From NCBI RefSeq assembly GCF_026627505.1, contig NZ_JAPNLK010000012.1:1-64000 (forward strand): DNA of 64,000 nucleotides, given 5' to 3'. Numbering within the stretch: the first letter of the stretch is position 1; the number at the start of each line of letters is the position of its first letter. The translations under genes were made by a program, and so were the position numbers. Below the pieces are notes generated by a model. It worked only from the letters and a program-made list of their open reading frames with translations, did no database searches and was not told the DNA's origin. Origin of the DNA: Streptomyces sp. H27-H5 (GTDB taxonomy: Bacteria > Actinomycetota > Actinomycetes > Streptomycetales > Streptomycetaceae). This document shows positions 54,460-63,700 of the stretch, in pieces.

Positions 54460-55018
54460 CAGCACGTACATCACCGCGCCGGCCGCCGTACAGGATGACG
54501 CCGAAGGCGAAGAGAGGGGACGCGGGGCCGGACCGGGCAGGTCGAGGCATGCGAGGGGCTCCTGGCAGGGAGGGCAGTGGCCCCAGGTTCGCACGGCCGC
54601 GGAGCGGGGTACAGGTCCCACCCCCGCGCGGACCGTGCTCCTTGCCGCCGACGGTCGCCGCTCCTGGAATCAGACCCCGGGTGTACGGGCATGCCCGCGC
54701 CCGAGCAGTTCCACCAGACCCCGCTGGGTGGCGGCCAGGACGACCGCCGTGGACTCGAATCTCCCTCTCGGCTCGCCGGCCAGGCATCGCTTGCGCCCGC
54801 AACCCCCGCCCGCAGGCGCCACGGCCTGACCCCGGAAACGGCGGTCCTGTCGCGGTCGGGGAGCCCCTGCCCCGTCGCATACAGCGCGCGTGCCCCAGCC
54901 GTGCCCTTCAGGGCGGTAAACAGCGGTCACCAGGGGTGTCGGGAACACTCCGCCAGAAGCTCCCCCACAAGGGGAAACAGCAGGTCAGGCACCATGCGAC
55001 CGGTCTAGGCGGCAGTGA

Positions 55019-55060
55019 TTCCCAAGCTTATAGCGCGGGTTCGATTCCCGTCATCCGCTC
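55019..55060 (+). repeat. att direct repeat, copy 3
   Basis: 42-bp exact copy of the tRNA-Gly 3' part. Preceded 90 bp upstream by CAGGGCGGTAAACAGCGGTC, as at copy 2. Right end of the island. Confidence 0.9.
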
Positions 55061-55066
55061 CATGGC

Positions 55067-55095
55067 AAAGCCCCAGGTCAGCGACCTGGGGCTTT
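55067..55095. terminator. hairpin after att copy 3
   Basis: 13-bp stem (55067-55079, 55083-55095) with AGC loop, followed by TG-rich sequence on the plus strand. Confidence 0.75.
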
Positions 55096-55422
55096 TGTGT
55101 TGCCCCGCATCTGACAGATCAACGATCCCTACGCGGGAACGCATTTGCGTCCTGTGGCGGAATGCGGCGTGACGCTGTCGGGCGCATTTCAGACCGCGGG
55201 TGCTGCCGACCACGGCAGGGAGTGTGAGGCCGACGGGGCGGGGCCTGCACGTGCTTGGCGCTCAGGTGCACGGGAGCCGCTCGTGGGCTCGGCCCGCCCG
55301 GTGTCAGACACCGCCGGTACGGTCCTGGCTCGGGGCAAGATCAACAATGTGGGCGGGGAGACGGGCTCGTACCCGCTTCGGGAGTAGTGCGTCGCTCGCG
55401 CCACGGTCTCGGCCCCGTCCCT

Positions 55423-55448
55423 GATCTCGATCTCGATCTCGATCTCGA
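55423..55448. repeat. 6-bp tandem repeat upstream of the sialidase gene
   Basis: Four perfect copies of GATCTC plus GA, ending 21 bp before the start codon. It could affect promoter spacing or leader length. Between 55096 and 55422 I see no gene. Confidence 0.75.
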
Positions 55449-55468
55449 CAATGACGAGGATCCGCTGA

Positions 55469-57414
55469 ATGTCCGATTCCCCTGTGAGCCCGCCCGGCGG
55501 TCTGCGCCGGGCCGCCCTGTACGGGTGGTTGTCCGCGCTCGTGGCGGCCGTGTTGACGGCCGTCGCGCTGATACCGACCGCGCCCGCCGTCGCCGCCGCG
55601 GCGGGGTCCGCGCTGCCCGGCACGGTGTCGACGCCCTTCCCTGCACGCGGTGAGGGCTACTACTGCTTCCGCATCCCGGCGTTGGTCACCACCAAGTCCG
55701 GTGATCTGCTCGCCTTCGCCGAGGGTCGCGTCGCCACGTGCAGCGACGTCGGTCACAACGACATCGTCGTGAAGAGGTCCACCGACGGCGGGAAGACCTG
55801 GGGTCCTCTGACCGTCGTCGTCGGGAAGGACGACACCGACGCGCACGGCAATCCCGCGCCGGTCGTCGACGCGGTCACCGGCCGGGTCAGCCTCCTGTAC
55901 GCGACCAGCACCTGGAGCGGTACCGCCGGCGCACCGGTGCGGGATACCCGCGGCGTGCGTGTCGTGCACAGTGTCGACAACGGCGCCGGCTGGCAGCCGA
56001 GTGTCGCGCTGCCGCAGTTGAAGCCGGCGGGTTGGGTGTGGGTTTCCACGGGCCCCGGACACGGCATCCAGCTCACGCACGGCGCGCACCGCGGTCGCCT
56101 GGTCGTCCCCGGGGACCACACGGCCACCGGCAACAAGGCGGGCGCCCAGCTGTACTACAGCGACGACGGCGGCCTGACCTGGACGCTCGGCGCCACCTCG
56201 AACGTGGACCAGGCCGTCGCCTACCCGGCCGAGTTGACGGTCGCCGAGACCGCGGGCGGCTCGCTGTACGTGAACGCCCGCAGCTCCGCCCGGTGCGACA
56301 CGGAGGAGCACCGTCTGGACGCGACCAGCGCCGACGGCGGTGCCACCTTCGCCGCACCCTTCAAGCCCGTCGCGGGTCTCGACACGTCCCCGGTGTTCGG
56401 GTCCCTACTGGGCCTGCGTCCCGCCGCCGCTGACGGCAGGCGCGAGCGGATCCTGTTCTCCGCCCCCGCACGCCTGGGCCCCAACACCCTGGAGGACCGC
56501 CGCGAGTTGGCGGTCCGGTCCTCGTACGACGAGGGTCGGACTTGGCAGACCGAGGGCACCCTGGTGATACCGGGCCGGGCCGGGTACTCGGACCTGACCC
56601 TGCTGCCCTCGGGCGCGGTCGGCATGCTCCACGAGACGGCGGGGAACATCCCGCACGGCACCGTCGCGTTCGTCTCCTTCACCGAGTCCGACATGGACGC
56701 CGCGAAGACGGGGCTGCGCAGCCCCCGCACCGCCGACACCGGCCCCAACGGCAACGACAACCACGCCGTCGTGCACGGCGGCGCCGTGCTCGGGGACCGC
56801 GGTACCGGCAAGGCCATGACGTTCGACGGGAAGGACGACTACCTGCGTCTGGTGAGCTGCTCGGACTCGCTGAAGGTGAAGGACCAGGACTTCACGGTCA
56901 CCGCGTGGTTCCGCCACAGCGCGACCACCGGCGCGCTGCCCATCGTCTGGGCGTACGGCATGGAGGACTCGGACCCGGCGAAGAACGTGCGCCAGTTCTG
57001 GCTGAAGGCCGAGCCGGGCAAGGGCATCATGCGCGCGGCCATCAGCACGGACGGCGCGTACGCGGAGGGGAGGTGAAGACGAACTCGTCCTACAACGACG
57101 GGAAGTGGCACCACGCCGTCTTCAAGCGCGAGGACGCGAAGCTGGTCCTGTCGGTCGACGGCGCCGCGTTCACCGCGAACGCGCCCGCGGGCGACATCAC
57201 CCCGCCCGGCGAGTTCAGCATCCACGTGGGCGCCCGGCCCGACTTCCCGAACCAGCCGGTGGGGGTCGGGGAGCTGTTCAACGGCGGGCTCGACGACGTA
57301 CGGATCTTCCGCCGCGCCCTGACGGCGGAAGAGGCCGCGCGGGTCAAGGACGGGGCGCTGGACGTCGCGAACGACAAGGAGAGCGTGCGGCTGGGGTTCT
57401 CCACCATCGGGTGA
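55469..57414 (+). pseudogene. exo-alpha-sialidase with LamG-like C-terminus, one frameshift
   Basis: Start ATG at 55469 with GAGGA upstream. Signal peptide (LYGWLSALVAAVLTAVALIP, ending APAVAAAA), sialidase propeller with FRIP motif (YYCFRIPALV) and Asp boxes STDGGKTWG, SVDNGAGWQ, SDDGGLTWT, SADGGATF, SYDEGRTWQ. A concanavalin/LamG domain begins at AMTFDGKDDYLRL. Frame is lost at about 57073 (GAGGGGAGGTGA; one G short of GAGGGGGAGGTG) and resumes as VKTNSSYNDGKWHHAVFKRE to 57414. The propeller itself is intact. Secreted, would release terminal sialic acids. Confidence 0.88.
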
Positions 57415-57505
57415 GCAGCGGCTGTCGACGGTTCGCGCGGGCGGGCCCTCGGGGCGGGTGAGGGTCGGCGGGGCTCGGGGCTGCCCGGGCAGCCCCGCCG
57501 GCCCA

Positions 57506-57545
57506 CTCGACGACTCGACGACTCGACGACTCGACGACTCGACGA
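57506..57545. repeat. 8-bp tandem repeat, five copies
   Basis: CTCGACGA repeated five times, 91 bp after the sialidase stop. Confidence 0.8.
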
Positions 57546-57707
57546 AACGGCGGGACCGGCGCCGGTGCCGGTCTGTCCGGGCACAATCAACCCTGCCTCG
57601 AACGAGGTGAGTTCGACGACGACCGACGAGGGACACCGCGAGGAGATGTGCGGCCACCCTCCCCGGGTGGACAAGGACTGACGGCCTGACCGGCCGTCCC
57701 CGATCCC

Positions 57708-57743
57708 GGTCCGACCCGCGGGGCCGGTCCGACCCGCGGGGCC
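57708..57743. repeat. 18-bp direct repeat, two copies
   Basis: GGTCCGACCCGCGGGGCC twice in tandem, upstream of the TetR gene. Confidence 0.7.
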
Positions 57744-57779
57744 GGGCCATCCGGCCGGGACGGGCGATCGACGCTGTGC

Positions 57780-57795
57780 TGGTACGGCGGTACCA
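57780..57795. promoter_or_regulatory. probable TetR operator
   Basis: TGGTAC-GGCG-GTACCA is a perfect 16-bp inverted repeat, 69 bp upstream of the TetR start codon, of the type bound by dimeric TetR repressors. Autoregulation is inferred. Confidence 0.6.
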
Positions 57796-57864
57796 TGAAA
57801 CGGCCCCGGCCGCGGCCCCACCGCCGACCGGGCCCCATCCCCGACCGGGCGGAGACACCCCAAC

Positions 57865-58482
57865 ATGCCGAAGCGCGTGGACCACGAGGAACGGCGGGCG
57901 CAGATCGCCGAGGCGCTCGTCCGGGTCGCCGGACGGCGCGGGCTGCACGCGGTCGGGATGCGCGACGTCGCAGCCGAGGCCGGCGTGTCCCTGCGCCTGG
58001 TGCAGTACTACTTCGAGACCAAGGAGAAACTGCTCCTCTACGGGCTCCGGCACCTGACCGACCGCTTCACGGCGCGCGTCGGCGCCCGACTCACCGCCGC
58101 GGGCCCGGCCCCGGGGCCCCGCGCGACCGTCGAGGCGCTGCTCCTGGCATCGCTGCCCACCGACGAGGAGAGCCGCACCTTCCACCTGCTCTACAGCTCG
58201 TACGCGATCCTGTCCGTGACCGACGAGGCGCTGGCCGCCCAGCCGTTCATCGACAACCCCGACGCCGCGGAGGACGCCGTGACCGGGCTGATCGACGGGG
58301 CACGGGAAGCCGGTCTGGCCGACCCGGACGTGGACGCGCGCACGGAGGCGATCAGTCTGCTCGCCATGGCGGGCACCCTGGGGACCAGCATCCTCGTGGG
58401 GCAGCGGTCACCCGAGTCGTCCATCGAGGTACTGCGCCACCACCTGGACCGGATCTTCACGACGACGCCCGCGGACGGGTAG
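57865..58482 (+). CDS. TetR-family regulator
   Basis: 205 aa. HTH: QIAEALVRVAGRRGLHAVGM, RDVAAEAGVSLRLVQYYFET and KEKLLLYGL. The C-terminal ligand domain has no family-specific motif I can name. The ATG at 57865 has only a poor ribosome site. Its target may be itself or a neighbour. Confidence 0.85.
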   Translation: MPKRVDHEERRAQIAEALVRVAGRRGLHAVGMRDVAAEAGVSLRLVQYYFETKEKLLLYGLRHLTDRFTARVGARLTAAGPAPGPRATVEALLLASLPTDEESRTFHLLYSSYAILSVTDEALAAQPFIDNPDAAEDAVTGLIDGAREAGLADPDVDARTEAISLLAMAGTLGTSILVGQRSPESSIEVLRHHLDRIFTTTPADG

Positions 58483-58624
58483 TCCTCGTTCCCTCGGCAC
58501 GCACCCGTTCCGGTACGTCAGCGGAGCGTCAGCGGGGCATGACCACAACGATGGTCGCTCCCGGCACAGTGGTGATCATGCGGGAACCCTCCCGCTTCGA
58601 CCGCACCACACGGGGGCACTCCAC

Positions 58625-59398
58625 ATGCGTACCAACCGGACCCGCGCCATCCACCCGACCGTGACCACCCACCCGACCCGGACCACCGCCCGGACCACCG
58701 CCCTGGCAGCCGCCACCGCCGGCCTCGCCCTGGCCCTGACCGCCTGCGGCGGCGGCTCGGCCACCGCGGGCGGATCGACCGCGACGCCGGGCCCGGACGC
58801 CAAGCCGGTCACCTCCGGGTCCACGTCCACGTCCGTGTCCACTCCCCCTGCCACCGGCTCGGCCGCCTCGACGAACGGCAAGACGGCCGCCGGAGCCGGT
58901 ACAGCCGGCAAGGGCACGCCGGTCACCCCGGCGAATGCCGGTTCGGGCGACGCCGCCGACGACTCCTACGCCTACAGCCACCCGTGCTCCGCGAGGAACC
59001 TGACCGTCAAGGTCACCTCCCCGCAGGGCATGCCCGCCACCGTGCGCGTGATCACCGTGACCAACAACGGTTCCACCGCGTGCGGCCTGGACTACCACCC
59101 CGCCGTCGGCTTCAGCGCCAAGGGTGCGGCGCTCGGCATCCAGGCCACCGCCCCCGAGGGCCTGGGCGGCGCGCCGGCGTACCCGGTGCGGGCCGGCGCC
59201 ACCGCGTACGCGGCCGTGAACCTCAACCCCTCGGGCGGCAACGGCCCCGTCGCCGACGAGATCAACATCCTGGCCGACGGCTCGCACATGCCGAACGCGG
59301 ACGGCGTCAGCCTCCCGCTCGCCAAGCCGGGCAGCGTCGTCAAGCCGAAGGTGGGCCTGTACCGCACCAACGCCGGCGACTCGCTCAAGACGCTCTGA
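58625..59398 (+). CDS. DUF4232 lipoprotein
   Basis: 257 aa. A Thr/Arg-rich start, hydrophobic AAATAGLALALTACGGG with lipobox LTAC, a Ser/Thr/Gly linker, then a DUF4232 beta domain (SARNLTVKVTSPQG, VITVTNNGSTACGLDYHPAV). Extracellular, membrane-anchored. Function unknown; such proteins are abundant in Streptomyces. Confidence 0.85.
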   Translation: MRTNRTRAIHPTVTTHPTRTTARTTALAAATAGLALALTACGGGSATAGGSTATPGPDAKPVTSGSTSTSVSTPPATGSAASTNGKTAAGAGTAGKGTPVTPANAGSGDAADDSYAYSHPCSARNLTVKVTSPQGMPATVRVITVTNNGSTACGLDYHPAVGFSAKGAALGIQATAPEGLGGAPAYPVRAGATAYAAVNLNPSGGNGPVADEINILADGSHMPNADGVSLPLAKPGSVVKPKVGLYRTNAGDSLKTL

Positions 59399-59399
59399 C

Positions 59400-59433
59400 G
59401 CACTGCGCACTGCGCACTGCGCACTGCGCACTC
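59400..59433. repeat. 7-bp tandem repeat, nearly five copies
   Basis: GCACTGC repeated directly after the DUF4232 stop codon. Confidence 0.75.
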
Positions 59434-59471
59434 CGGCCGATGGCCGGCCGACGCCGACCGATGCCGGCGGC

Positions 59472-59740
59472 CTACGTGTCGAACTCGCCGACCCAGCTCC
59501 GGTGCAGGAGCTGGGTCGGGAGGTAGTCGGAGACCACGTCGATGGGAAAGTCGCCGTCGAAGGCAAGGCACGCCATGGCCAGGGGGCCGATCGCCCACAG
59601 GCCGGTGACGTCGAAGTCGCGTTCCTCCTCCGGGACCGCACACAACTCGGTCATGCGGAGCTGGTCACGGCAGATGACCGCGAAGAAGGAGGCGTCCAGC
59701 CAGTTCGGCGCACTCGCGAGCTTCCTGCAAAGGCACCGTG
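59472..59740 (-). pseudogene. truncated Imm49-like immunity gene
   Basis: PNWLDASFFAVICRDQLRMT matches the middle of the intact Imm49 protein (GSWLTAFYLAVVCRERDRIT). After about 12 residues it jumps to GLWAIGPLAMACLAFDGDFP and DVVSDYLPTQLLHRSWVGEF, its C-terminus. The N-terminal half and about 100 internal residues are missing. A decayed paralogue. Confidence 0.75.
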
Positions 59741-59757
59741 GCGCTCAACAGTCACCC

Positions 59758-59880
59758 TCACTCGATCTCCCTCACGCCAGGCCGCTCCCATGCACGAGTG
59801 GGAGCGCCGTTCTCGTCCCAGAACGTCACGTCTCGCAGGCTGCGGGTGTCAGCGTCGAAGCATCGCGGTGCCGTGAAGGC
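59758..59880 (-). pseudogene. fragment of unknown protein between the Imm49 copies
   Basis: DADTRSLRDVTFWDENGAPT then RAWERPGVREIE and stop looks like a normal C-terminus with good GC3, but the frame upstream is not coding-like. Possibly the end of another immunity gene. Low certainty. Confidence 0.3.
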
Positions 59881-59969
59881 TCCCTTGGAGTGCCCGCGAC
59901 GATCCGTCTCGGAATGGCACAGAGACGTCGAGGTGGGCCCATACGCACCGGGGCGGCCACTAGTCCGCC

Positions 59970-60821
59970 TTACGTGGGGAATTCGCCGCACCAGTTGCCG
60001 GCGAGGAGAGTGGCGGGCAGGTACTCGGACTCGACCTCGATCGGAATGCCCTCGTTCTGAGCGAAGCAGGCCACGGCGAGCGGAGCGAGGGCGACGAGAC
60101 CCGAGACCCGGGTCGCCCGACCCTCGTCGGTCCAGTACTCCTTGTGCAACTCCAGGGCTGCGGCGAGGGCACGATTGAAGCCCTCGTGGTCCCCTCGAAC
60201 GACACGGTGGAACATCTCCATCGGCGGGTACATCAGCTTGCCCGCGGCTTCCGGTTGAGTGGCGACTGCCGGGTCCGTGCCGTCGATCGCGGCCACCAGC
60301 TTCGCGCTGAAGCCGTCACCGCCGAGCCAATACGTCTGCAACGCGTCGATCCAGGCGTACTCGAATGCGTCGAATTGCGCGTCGTTGTCCCGGAGCAGCG
60401 ACAGCGGCACCCGGCACAGGGCCGTGATCCGGTCGCGCTCCCGGCACACCACGGCCAGGTAGAAGGCGGTCAGCCAGCTACCCGGGGTGACGTACTGCCG
60501 CGGACCGGTGGCCTGGAGCGTGCGGTCCTCGTGCGCGATTCGGCACTGCACCGGACCCTCGGTCGCGCTCGCGGCGGCGAACACGGCCGAACCGACCTGC
60601 ATGGCATTCACCCAGGCATCCCACGTGGGAAAGATCGCCCCCCGTGGATCCGTCCCGCAGCGCAACTTGGCCACCATGAGCGTGGTGTCCAAGGCTTCGC
60701 CCAGACCGGTCGAGTCCGCCTCCAGACCACCGATCCACCCTTCCGCACTCTCTGTGAGCACAGTGAGCGCTGCTTCCACGTTCTCCGTGGGGAAGGGGTG
60801 GCGGGGGATGACCGAAACCAA
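59970..60821 (-). CDS. Imm49-family immunity protein
   Basis: 283 aa from the TTG at 60821, chosen because AAGGAG lies 7 bp upstream, just after the toxin stop; an upstream start would lie inside the toxin gene. Starts LVSVIPRHPFPTENVEAALT. Conserved blocks: GSWLTAFYLAVVCRERDRIT, MYPPMEMFHRVVRGDHEGFN and LAVACFAQNEGIPIEVESEY. Immunity proteins neutralise the toxin encoded next to them; here the gene starts 12 bp past the toxin stop. Confidence 0.85.
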   Translation of the reverse strand: MVSVIPRHPFPTENVEAALTVLTESAEGWIGGLEADSTGLGEALDTTLMVAKLRCGTDPRGAIFPTWDAWVNAMQVGSAVFAAASATEGPVQCRIAHEDRTLQATGPRQYVTPGSWLTAFYLAVVCRERDRITALCRVPLSLLRDNDAQFDAFEYAWIDALQTYWLGGDGFSAKLVAAIDGTDPAVATQPEAAGKLMYPPMEMFHRVVRGDHEGFNRALAAALELHKEYWTDEGRATRVSGLVALAPLAVACFAQNEGIPIEVESEYLPATLLAGNWCGEFPT

Positions 60822-60832
60822 GGCGTTTCTCC

Positions 60833-63700
60833 TTAAAAGAGATCGAAGTCTTTGAGTACGGCTCCAGCATACGTACCGGTGTTTTCGGAGGCCTGGACGA
60901 GGACGTAACGCAGAGTCTTGGCCTTGATGGCGTCCTCGATCTCCTTGATGTACTTGGCTTCGCCCGGTGATTCCAGGACGCGATCCTTCATGTCGGCCAC
61001 GATGGTGCGGACATAATCGATGCTTCCTTGCTTCACCATGAACGTGCCGCCGCTGGGATGGCCATTGCTTTGGCGCCATTCCAAGGTCCCGTTGGGGCTC
61101 TTGGCCTCGACGATGATGAGGTTGCCGTCTTTGCCACGCCAGAGCTGGTCGAACCTCTTCGAACCATTCGCCGTCTCCGGCAGGTCGGTCAGCTCGTGAG
61201 CGCCTTCGAACTCCACCTGCCGGAGGATGTGTCGGCGGGCGGCCTCCTCGCCGAGGGTCTCACCCAGCTTGCTGTTGTTCGCGGCACCCTCGCCGATGAT
61301 GTTGAAGTTCTCCTGCGCGTGGGCCAACTCGTAGGCGTTGGCGAAGCTCGGGTCCTCCGCGAAGGCCTTCTCCCATTTGGTCAGCTCCATGCCTGCGAAG
61401 CGCCTGGCCGCGATCTTGTCCAGGTGCGGGAGGTCGTTGGGCTCGACCGTGGACCGGCCCCTTTCCATGGTGTCGAGGTGGAATCCGCCCGGGTGCGCGT
61501 GGGGAATCGAGGACGCGGCAATCCAGCTGCCGTCCGGCTGCTTGTTCAGAATCGGCAGGAGCTGGCCATCGACCAGTTCGCTCGCACTGTTTCGGTATCC
61601 GGGCCTGTACTTGTCGTAGTGCTCGGCACGCCAGATGGGGTCCTCGTTGACCAGCCGGACGTGTTCGCGGGTGATCGCCATGCTTTCGGCAGGCGTCCGC
61701 TCCTTCGCCGGCACCTCACGGGCGGCCTCGTACTCCGCTCGGTGGGCCGCACGGGTCGCCTCGTCAAGGGGTGCCGAGGGTGAAGGGCCGTGGGGTTCGG
61801 TGCCACCTGTACCGCCGGGGCCGTCCGGATGACCACCGCCCGCGCCGGGGCCGTCGGGGTGGCCGACCGGCGAGAGGTCGCCCGGGCGAGAGCCGCCTGC
61901 GGACGGGCCGTCGGGGTGGGAGCCGCCCGAGCCGGGGCCGTCCGGGTGGGATCCGCCCGCGGACGGGCCGTCGGGTCGGCCGACCGGGGACAGATCGCCC
62001 GGTCGGGTGCCGCCCCGCGGCGTGTGGTCCAGGTCGTTGCGCGGCATGCCGTCCGGGGCCTGGCCGCCCGGGGTGCCGTGGTCGCCGGCGCGGCCCGTGG
62101 GGGTGTTGTCGATGCCGTGGGGGCCGCCGTGGGCGCCGTTGTCCACCGCGCGGACCGGTTCGGAGATGTCGGAGCCGACGCGGATGACGTCGTCGCCGCC
62201 TCGGGCGCCGACTCCCGCCAGGACCGGGGTCTCCTGGCGGACCGGGACCTCCGTCTTGGGGGTGTTCGCGCCCGTGTCGATCTTCGGGGACGGTTCCGGT
62301 CGGGCCTGGTCGGCCTTCTGGTAGAGGCTGCCGTCCTCCTTGTAGAGGTTGCCCGCCTCGTCGGCGTACTTCGCGGGGCCGTCGAAAGGCCACTTGACCG
62401 TGCCCGGGGGCAGGGAGGCGGTGCCCTCCGGGAGCTTGATCGTGTCGTCGGAGACCTTGACGGCCCCCTCGGGTATCGGGGTGTCCTTGGGCAGCTGAAT
62501 CGTTCCGTCGGGCAATTCCATGGCGCCCTCGGGGAGGCTGAACGCACCCTCGTCGATCTTGGGAAGCTCGATTTTGCCCATGCCCTTCAGGCCGGCCATG
62601 ACATCGCCGATCTTCGAGACACCGGCGCCGGCGCCCTTGAACACGTACGTCATGGGGTCGATCGCCCGGCCGGCCTTGCCCGCCAAGGAGATCGCCTTCG
62701 CCGCGAGCCCCGCCTTGCCCGCGCCCGCCGCCGCACCGCCCGCGCCGCCGGTGAACACCGTGGTCAGCACGTTGAACGTCACGGCGCCGGCCGCGCGCGA
62801 AGGGTTCGAACCCCACTGGTCCCACGCGACGAGCGCCTTGCCGGTCTCCTTCATCGCCGTGCGCGAATCACGGATCCACGGCGGCAGGTCCTTGTCGTCC
62901 GCCAGCCAGAACACCGCCGCCGCGGGCGACGCGGTGATCGCCACACCCGTCAGGAGCTTCCCCAGCCCCGTCCACGCCTGCCCCGCCGCGTCCCAGCCGT
63001 CGAAGCCGACCAGCGTCCCCAGGCCCTTGATCGTGCCCCACACGCCGTCGACGATCAGGCCCTTGCCGAAGTCGTAGGCGTGCTCCCACACCTGCCACGC
63101 CGGGACCGACTCCTCCACCGCGTCACCCCACGGCAGCGTCTTGGCCTGCTTGAGGGCCTCGGCGTCGTAGCCGTACATGCCCTCGCCGTTGGAGCCGTCG
63201 TTGACCTTCAGCGGCGTGCCGCACACCAACGCCACGATCTTGTCGTGCGCGTGCCGCTCCGCCGCCTGGAACTGCGTCCACACCTCGGCGATCTTGTTCC
63301 GGCGTTCGAGGTTCTCGTCGATGAGATCCCCGTCCTCGATCCAGTCCTCGTCCTGGGAGACCTTGGACTTGAACGACGCGGCCTCGACCTTCAGCTCCTC
63401 CATCCTCTTCACCAGAGGACGGATCTCCTGCGCGTAGGTGCCCAGCGCTCCCGCGATGGTGCACATGTCGCCGCTGAACGACATCGTGATGTCGACGACC
63501 GGCTTGGTCACCGCGAACAACTGCTCGGCCTCGGGCGCCTGGTAGTACGCCGACATCCCACCGAAGGTGGTGTGGACGGACGAGCCGGCGTTCGCGAGCG
63601 CGCCGCCGTCCGCCGACAGGGCCTTGACCTTCTCGTCCAGCACCGACAGCTGTCCCGTGAAGACGGGAACGTTCGCCGGATCGACCGGGGCGTTGCTCAC
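60833..63700 (-). CDS. polymorphic toxin with C-terminal PD-(D/E)XK-like domain
   Basis: 955 aa. The N-terminal 130 residues are helical, WXG/ESX-like, with no signal peptide (MSNAPVDPANVPVFTGQLSV, MEELKVEAASFKSKV). A hydrophobic Gly/Ala region at about 240-360 (ITASPAAAVFWLA, GGAGGAAAGAGKAGLAAKAI) and beta-like LPEGAMELPDGTIQLPKDTP repeats follow, then a Gly/Pro/Asp-rich linker (GRPDGPSAGGSHPDGPGSGG). The toxin tip (from about 690) ends with FDQLWRGKDGNLIIVEAKSP: the D...E-X-K arrangement suggests a nuclease fold. Probably exported by a type VII-like route. Immunity gene adjacent. Confidence 0.82.
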   Translation of the reverse strand: MSNAPVDPANVPVFTGQLSVLDEKVKALSADGGALANAGSSVHTTFGGMSAYYQAPEAEQLFAVTKPVVDITMSFSGDMCTIAGALGTYAQEIRPLVKRMEELKVEAASFKSKVSQDEDWIEDGDLIDENLERRNKIAEVWTQFQAAERHAHDKIVALVCGTPLKVNDGSNGEGMYGYDAEALKQAKTLPWGDAVEESVPAWQVWEHAYDFGKGLIVDGVWGTIKGLGTLVGFDGWDAAGQAWTGLGKLLTGVAITASPAAAVFWLADDKDLPPWIRDSRTAMKETGKALVAWDQWGSNPSRAAGAVTFNVLTTVFTGGAGGAAAGAGKAGLAAKAISLAGKAGRAIDPMTYVFKGAGAGVSKIGDVMAGLKGMGKIELPKIDEGAFSLPEGAMELPDGTIQLPKDTPIPEGAVKVSDDTIKLPEGTASLPPGTVKWPFDGPAKYADEAGNLYKEDGSLYQKADQARPEPSPKIDTGANTPKTEVPVRQETPVLAGVGARGGDDVIRVGSDISEPVRAVDNGAHGGPHGIDNTPTGRAGDHGTPGGQAPDGMPRNDLDHTPRGGTRPGDLSPVGRPDGPSAGGSHPDGPGSGGSHPDGPSAGGSRPGDLSPVGHPDGPGAGGGHPDGPGGTGGTEPHGPSPSAPLDEATRAAHRAEYEAAREVPAKERTPAESMAITREHVRLVNEDPIWRAEHYDKYRPGYRNSASELVDGQLLPILNKQPDGSWIAASSIPHAHPGGFHLDTMERGRSTVEPNDLPHLDKIAARRFAGMELTKWEKAFAEDPSFANAYELAHAQENFNIIGEGAANNSKLGETLGEEAARRHILRQVEFEGAHELTDLPETANGSKRFDQLWRGKDGNLIIVEAKSPNGTLEWRQSNGHPSGGTFMVKQGSIDYVRTIVADMKDRVLESPGEAKYIKEIEDAIKAKTLRYVLVQASENTGTYAGAVLKDFDLF

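Noticed and set aside
54355..54465. CRISPR array or Arg-Gln-Pro repeat gene
   Set aside because: Head-to-tail 9-bp units without spacers are a minisatellite; no credible start or signal for a protein.
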